From JAEHDI01 sp035455185 (GTDB lineage: Bacteria > Acidobacteriota > Terriglobia > Bryobacterales > Bryobacteraceae), in NCBI GenBank assembly GCA_035455185.1, contig DATIFQ010000546.1:1-63545 (forward strand): DNA of 63,545 bases, read 5' to 3'. Made by a program: the position numbers and the translations under genes. Shown here one piece after another: positions 61,240 through 63,545 of the stretch (positions are counted from its first letter, which is position 1; each line of letters starts with the position of its first letter). Below the pieces are notes generated by a model that made no database searches, had not been told where the DNA came from, and was given only the letters and a program-made list of their open reading frames with translations.

Positions 61240-61579
61240 GGCGTTTACCTCCGCAGGTCGTTCCGTGAGGCCGAGTCTGCGGCAGGTCAGAAGTCCGCTC
61301 AATGGACGGGGGCAGATCACGCACCGACGGCAACTGAAAGGTTTCTGACCAACTAACGAGCTGATTTCAAAAGGCTTAGAGAGACAGATAAGCTGTGTTG
61401 GAACGTCTGGATAGACGTAAGCGGGCGGCATGAACTCCGAGCGACCACTAGGCTATAGATCCGGGACGGATCATGTGGGGCGCACATAGCCTCCTTGCTT
61501 GACTCCTGGGCGAGCCGGACGCACAATTCCTTGTAGCTCTTGGATGGGACCGCAGCACGGATCCTGAGGGGCGGCGGGC
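61240..61579. other. 340-nt divergent intergenic region with ribosome site, palindrome and promoter candidate
   Basis: No gene is seen here. It holds the Shine-Dalgarno of the minus-strand CTG gene (61247-61252), a GATCCG-GGA-CGGATC palindrome (61458-61472), and on the plus strand TTGACT (61499-61504) 17 bases before CACAAT (61522-61527), a fair sigma-70 candidate for the winged-helix gene at 61580. The minus frame stays open to 61431 but shows no coding character. Confidence 0.6.
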
Positions 61580-63545
61580 ATGAGACAGTCCTCCCAATCG
61601 CATTCGGCTTGCCGCTTCGGCGCGTTTGAAGTGGACCTGCGGGCGCGTGAACTCCGCAAGGGGGGCCTGAAGATTAAGCTGCAAGAGCAGCCGTTTCAGG
61701 TGCTGGCGCTGCTGCTGGAGCGGGCGGGCCAGGTGGTCACCCGCGAGGAGCTGCGGCAGGCGCTGTGGCCCTCCGACACCTTCGTGGACTTCGACCAGAG
61801 CTTGAACACAGCGGTGCGGAAGCTGCGCGAGGTCCTGGGCGACACGGCCAGCACGCCGCGCTTCATCGAAACGCTGCCCCGGAACGGGTACCGCTTCGTG
61901 GCGCCGTTGGAGGCGATCGGTGGGAAGGATCCGGCGCGCGAACCGAAACGGAAAAAGCAGCGGAGATTGGTTTGGGTCGCTTCGTTCGCAGTCGCGGTGG
62001 CATTGGGTGCGATCGCTGCCTGGTATTTCTGGCCCAAGGCACCGGTGCCGGAACGGGTGCTGAGTGCGATTCCGCTGACCAGCTACCCGGGCGAGGAAAA
62101 GGAACCTAGTTTCTCGCCGGATGGAGGCCAGGTGGCATTTGCATGGAATGGGGACAAGGAGGACAACCAGGACATCTACGTCAAGCTGATCGGGGGCGGC
62201 CCGCCATTGCGCCTGACCACTGATCCTGCGGAGGACTACGGCCCCGCATGGTCGCCGGATGGCCGCCACATTGCTTTCGTTCGCCGGCGCCGGGACAGCG
62301 GAGACCTCTTTCTAATTCCAGCTAACGGGGGTCCGGAGCGCCGGCTGGCAGGGATCCAGTGGTACGGGCTGCGGATCAAGCTGCGGGATCGGCAGTTCCC
62401 CCTCGTGGCCTGGTCCCCGGACAGCAAGTGGGTGGCGTTTGCCAACCGGGATTCGCCGGAACAGCCGTACTCATTGTTCCTGCTGTCGCCCGAGACCGGC
62501 GAGAAGAGGCAGTTGACTTCTCCCCCGAAAAAGTCGGTCGGGGACGGCGGTGTGGCCTTCTCTCCGGACGGACGACAGTTGGCATTCGTTCGCCTTATGT
62601 CTTCGGGGTACGGCCATCTTTATGTGCTCCCGCTTTCCGAAGAGTTCCGGCCAACCGGCGAGCCGCGGCGTCTTCCCTTCAATCAGCCGGTCAACATGAC
62701 TCCCGCCTGGACGCCGGACGGACGGGAGATCGTTTTCGCGGCCGGCCCAGCCGGCAGCCGGCTGTGGAGGGTGAAGGTGTCAGGCTCGCAGGGACCGCAA
62801 CCGCTGGGGTTGCCGGGAGAGTCAGCCTCTGGACCTGCGGTCTCTCGGCAAGGCGGTCGGCTTGTGTACGTGGCAGGTACGTCGGACCTGAATATCTGGC
62901 GCATGGAACTATCCGGCAGGAGCGAGCCCGGCCCGCCGGTGAGGCTGATTGCTTCCACCAAGGTGGATGTGGCTCCCCAGTTCTCGCCGGACGGCAAGAG
63001 AATCGCATTCGAGTCGGACCGTACCGGCAACGGCGAGGTCTGGGTGTGCGATGGTGACGGTGGCAACCAGGCGCAGATGACTTCGTTCGGGGCCCACAGT
63101 GGATCGCCCCGATGGTCTCCGGACGGCGAGCGGATCGCCTTCGACTCGAACAAGGAGGGACGGTGGCAGATCTACGTCGTCGACGCCGCTGCCGGCGTCG
63201 CGAGACGACTGCATGACAGTCCTTTCGACGACGATTCGCCGGGTTGGTCTCATGACGGGAAGTGGATCTACTTCGCGTCGAATCGAACCGGCGAGTTGCA
63301 GGTATGGAAGATGCCGGCGAAAGGGGGCGAGCCGGTCCAGGTAACCCGGAGAGGCGGATTCTTAGCCTACGAGTCCCCTGACGGGAAGTATCTCTACTAT
63401 ATGAAAAGGTTCGAGCCGATCTCAGAGGTATGGAAGGTACCGGTAGATTGTGGGGAGGAGATCAAGGTTCTCGATGCTGTTTGGCGCCGGGGTTTCGCCG
63501 TAACGAATCAGGGGATCTACTTCATGACCGTGCCAGAAGCCGATC
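61580..63545 (+). CDS. Winged-helix regulator with TolB/PD40 propeller, truncated at the window end
   Basis: At least 655 residues, running off the window. Residues 8-110 are an OmpR/PhoB-type winged helix (FGAFEVDLRARELRKGG, VVTREELRQALWPSDTFVDF, FIETLPRNGYRFVAPL). One transmembrane helix is at about 129-150. The rest is a PD40/TolB-like beta-propeller with at least nine blades, e.g. FSPDGGQVAFAW, WSPDGRHIAFVR, WTPDGREIVFAA, FSPDGKRIAFESDRTG and WSPDGERIAFDSN. GAGGGG precedes the ATG. A membrane-bound sensor regulator of the CadC type; the regulon is unknown. It lacks the 11-bp repeats found before the other winged-helix gene. Confidence 0.9.
   Translation, partial: MRQSSQSHSACRFGAFEVDLRARELRKGGLKIKLQEQPFQVLALLLERAGQVVTREELRQALWPSDTFVDFDQSLNTAVRKLREVLGDTASTPRFIETLPRNGYRFVAPLEAIGGKDPAREPKRKKQRRLVWVASFAVAVALGAIAAWYFWPKAPVPERVLSAIPLTSYPGEEKEPSFSPDGGQVAFAWNGDKEDNQDIYVKLIGGGPPLRLTTDPAEDYGPAWSPDGRHIAFVRRRRDSGDLFLIPANGGPERRLAGIQWYGLRIKLRDRQFPLVAWSPDSKWVAFANRDSPEQPYSLFLLSPETGEKRQLTSPPKKSVGDGGVAFSPDGRQLAFVRLMSSGYGHLYVLPLSEEFRPTGEPRRLPFNQPVNMTPAWTPDGREIVFAAGPAGSRLWRVKVSGSQGPQPLGLPGESASGPAVSRQGGRLVYVAGTSDLNIWRMELSGRSEPGPPVRLIASTKVDVAPQFSPDGKRIAFESDRTGNGEVWVCDGDGGNQAQMTSFGAHSGSPRWSPDGERIAFDSNKEGRWQIYVVDAAAGVARRLHDSPFDDDSPGWSHDGKWIYFASNRTGELQVWKMPAKGGEPVQVTRRGGFLAYESPDGKYLYYMKRFEPISEVWKVPVDCGEEIKVLDAVWRRGFAVTNQGIYFMTVPEAD

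Overview
The window looks like a chromosomal segment of a Gram-negative, high-GC soil acidobacterium, most likely of the Solibacter/Bryobacter group. The pointers are TIGR03437-type Solibacter C-terminal domains, an SBBP-repeat protein, a TonB-dependent receptor with an N-terminal carboxypeptidase-regulatory-like domain next to a CRTAC1 (FG-GAP/UnbV) protein and a TPR protein, several winged-helix/TPR or winged-helix/TolB fusions, and a decayed PknB-TolB kinase gene. These are lineage inferences from protein style. No rRNA or tRNA gene was recognised. All protein family names come from reading the sequences, without a database search.

Layout. 77-1243: DUF362 protein. 1405-4917: an NtrC-type two-component system (response regulator plus membrane histidine kinase) flanked on both sides by small secreted-protein genes, each preceded by a sigma-54-like -24/-12 element. 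5190-6553: AhpD-like peroxidase plus the radical SAM protein ArsS. 6750-12129: a 2-hydroxyacyl-CoA dehydratase-like protein and its giant two-domain BadF/HgdC-type activase. 12247-14622: PAS hybrid histidine kinase. 14665-17048: two-gene ABC exporter. 17198-17977: YmdB-like phosphoesterase. 18234-24160: two large secreted Solibacter-type repeat proteins. 24315-28183: a catabolic operon of two GH109-like Gfo/Idh/MocA proteins and an amidohydrolase.

28294-41694 is the metabolic core. A near-perfect sigma-70 promoter precedes an uninterrupted co-directional run: Rieske protein, split cytochrome b (two genes), a 1067-residue membrane-anchored cytochrome with eight CxxCH motifs, a cupredoxin-like lipoprotein, heme O synthase, cytochrome oxidase subunits II, I, III, III-like and IV, two small membrane proteins, and an unusual HEAT plus barrel-sandwich-hybrid membrane protein. 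This reads as a quinol:cytochrome c reductase and an aa3-type oxidase built as one electron-transfer unit, with the multiheme protein and the cupredoxin as likely wiring between them. A convergent ferredoxin gene closes the block.

42229-48584 is a SusC-like TonB receptor, CRTAC1 and TPR module in which CRTAC1 appears to start at a CTG codon overlapping the receptor's stop. 48775-50723 is a divergent serine hydrolase/TetR pair with two palindromic operators. From 50.7 kb to the end the DNA is accessory in character: a CPBP protease, DinB-like and hypothetical proteins, two paralogous secreted HExGH metalloprotease-like proteins (one with a probable CTG start behind a strong Shine-Dalgarno), a wHTH-TolB-TPR regulator, a HAF-repeat protein, two methyltransferases, a truncated wHTH-PD40 gene running off the end, and several decayed genes. 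A 251-bp segment is duplicated without gaps; each copy carries exactly three 11-bp direct repeats abutting the start codon of a winged-helix gene, and in the second copy that gene is fused to a frameshifted SpoIIE phosphatase domain.

The most notable observations are the 11-bp repeat leader shared by duplicated winged-helix genes, the paired sigma-54 elements around the two-component system, the two independent candidates for CTG initiation, and the octaheme-containing respiratory supercluster.
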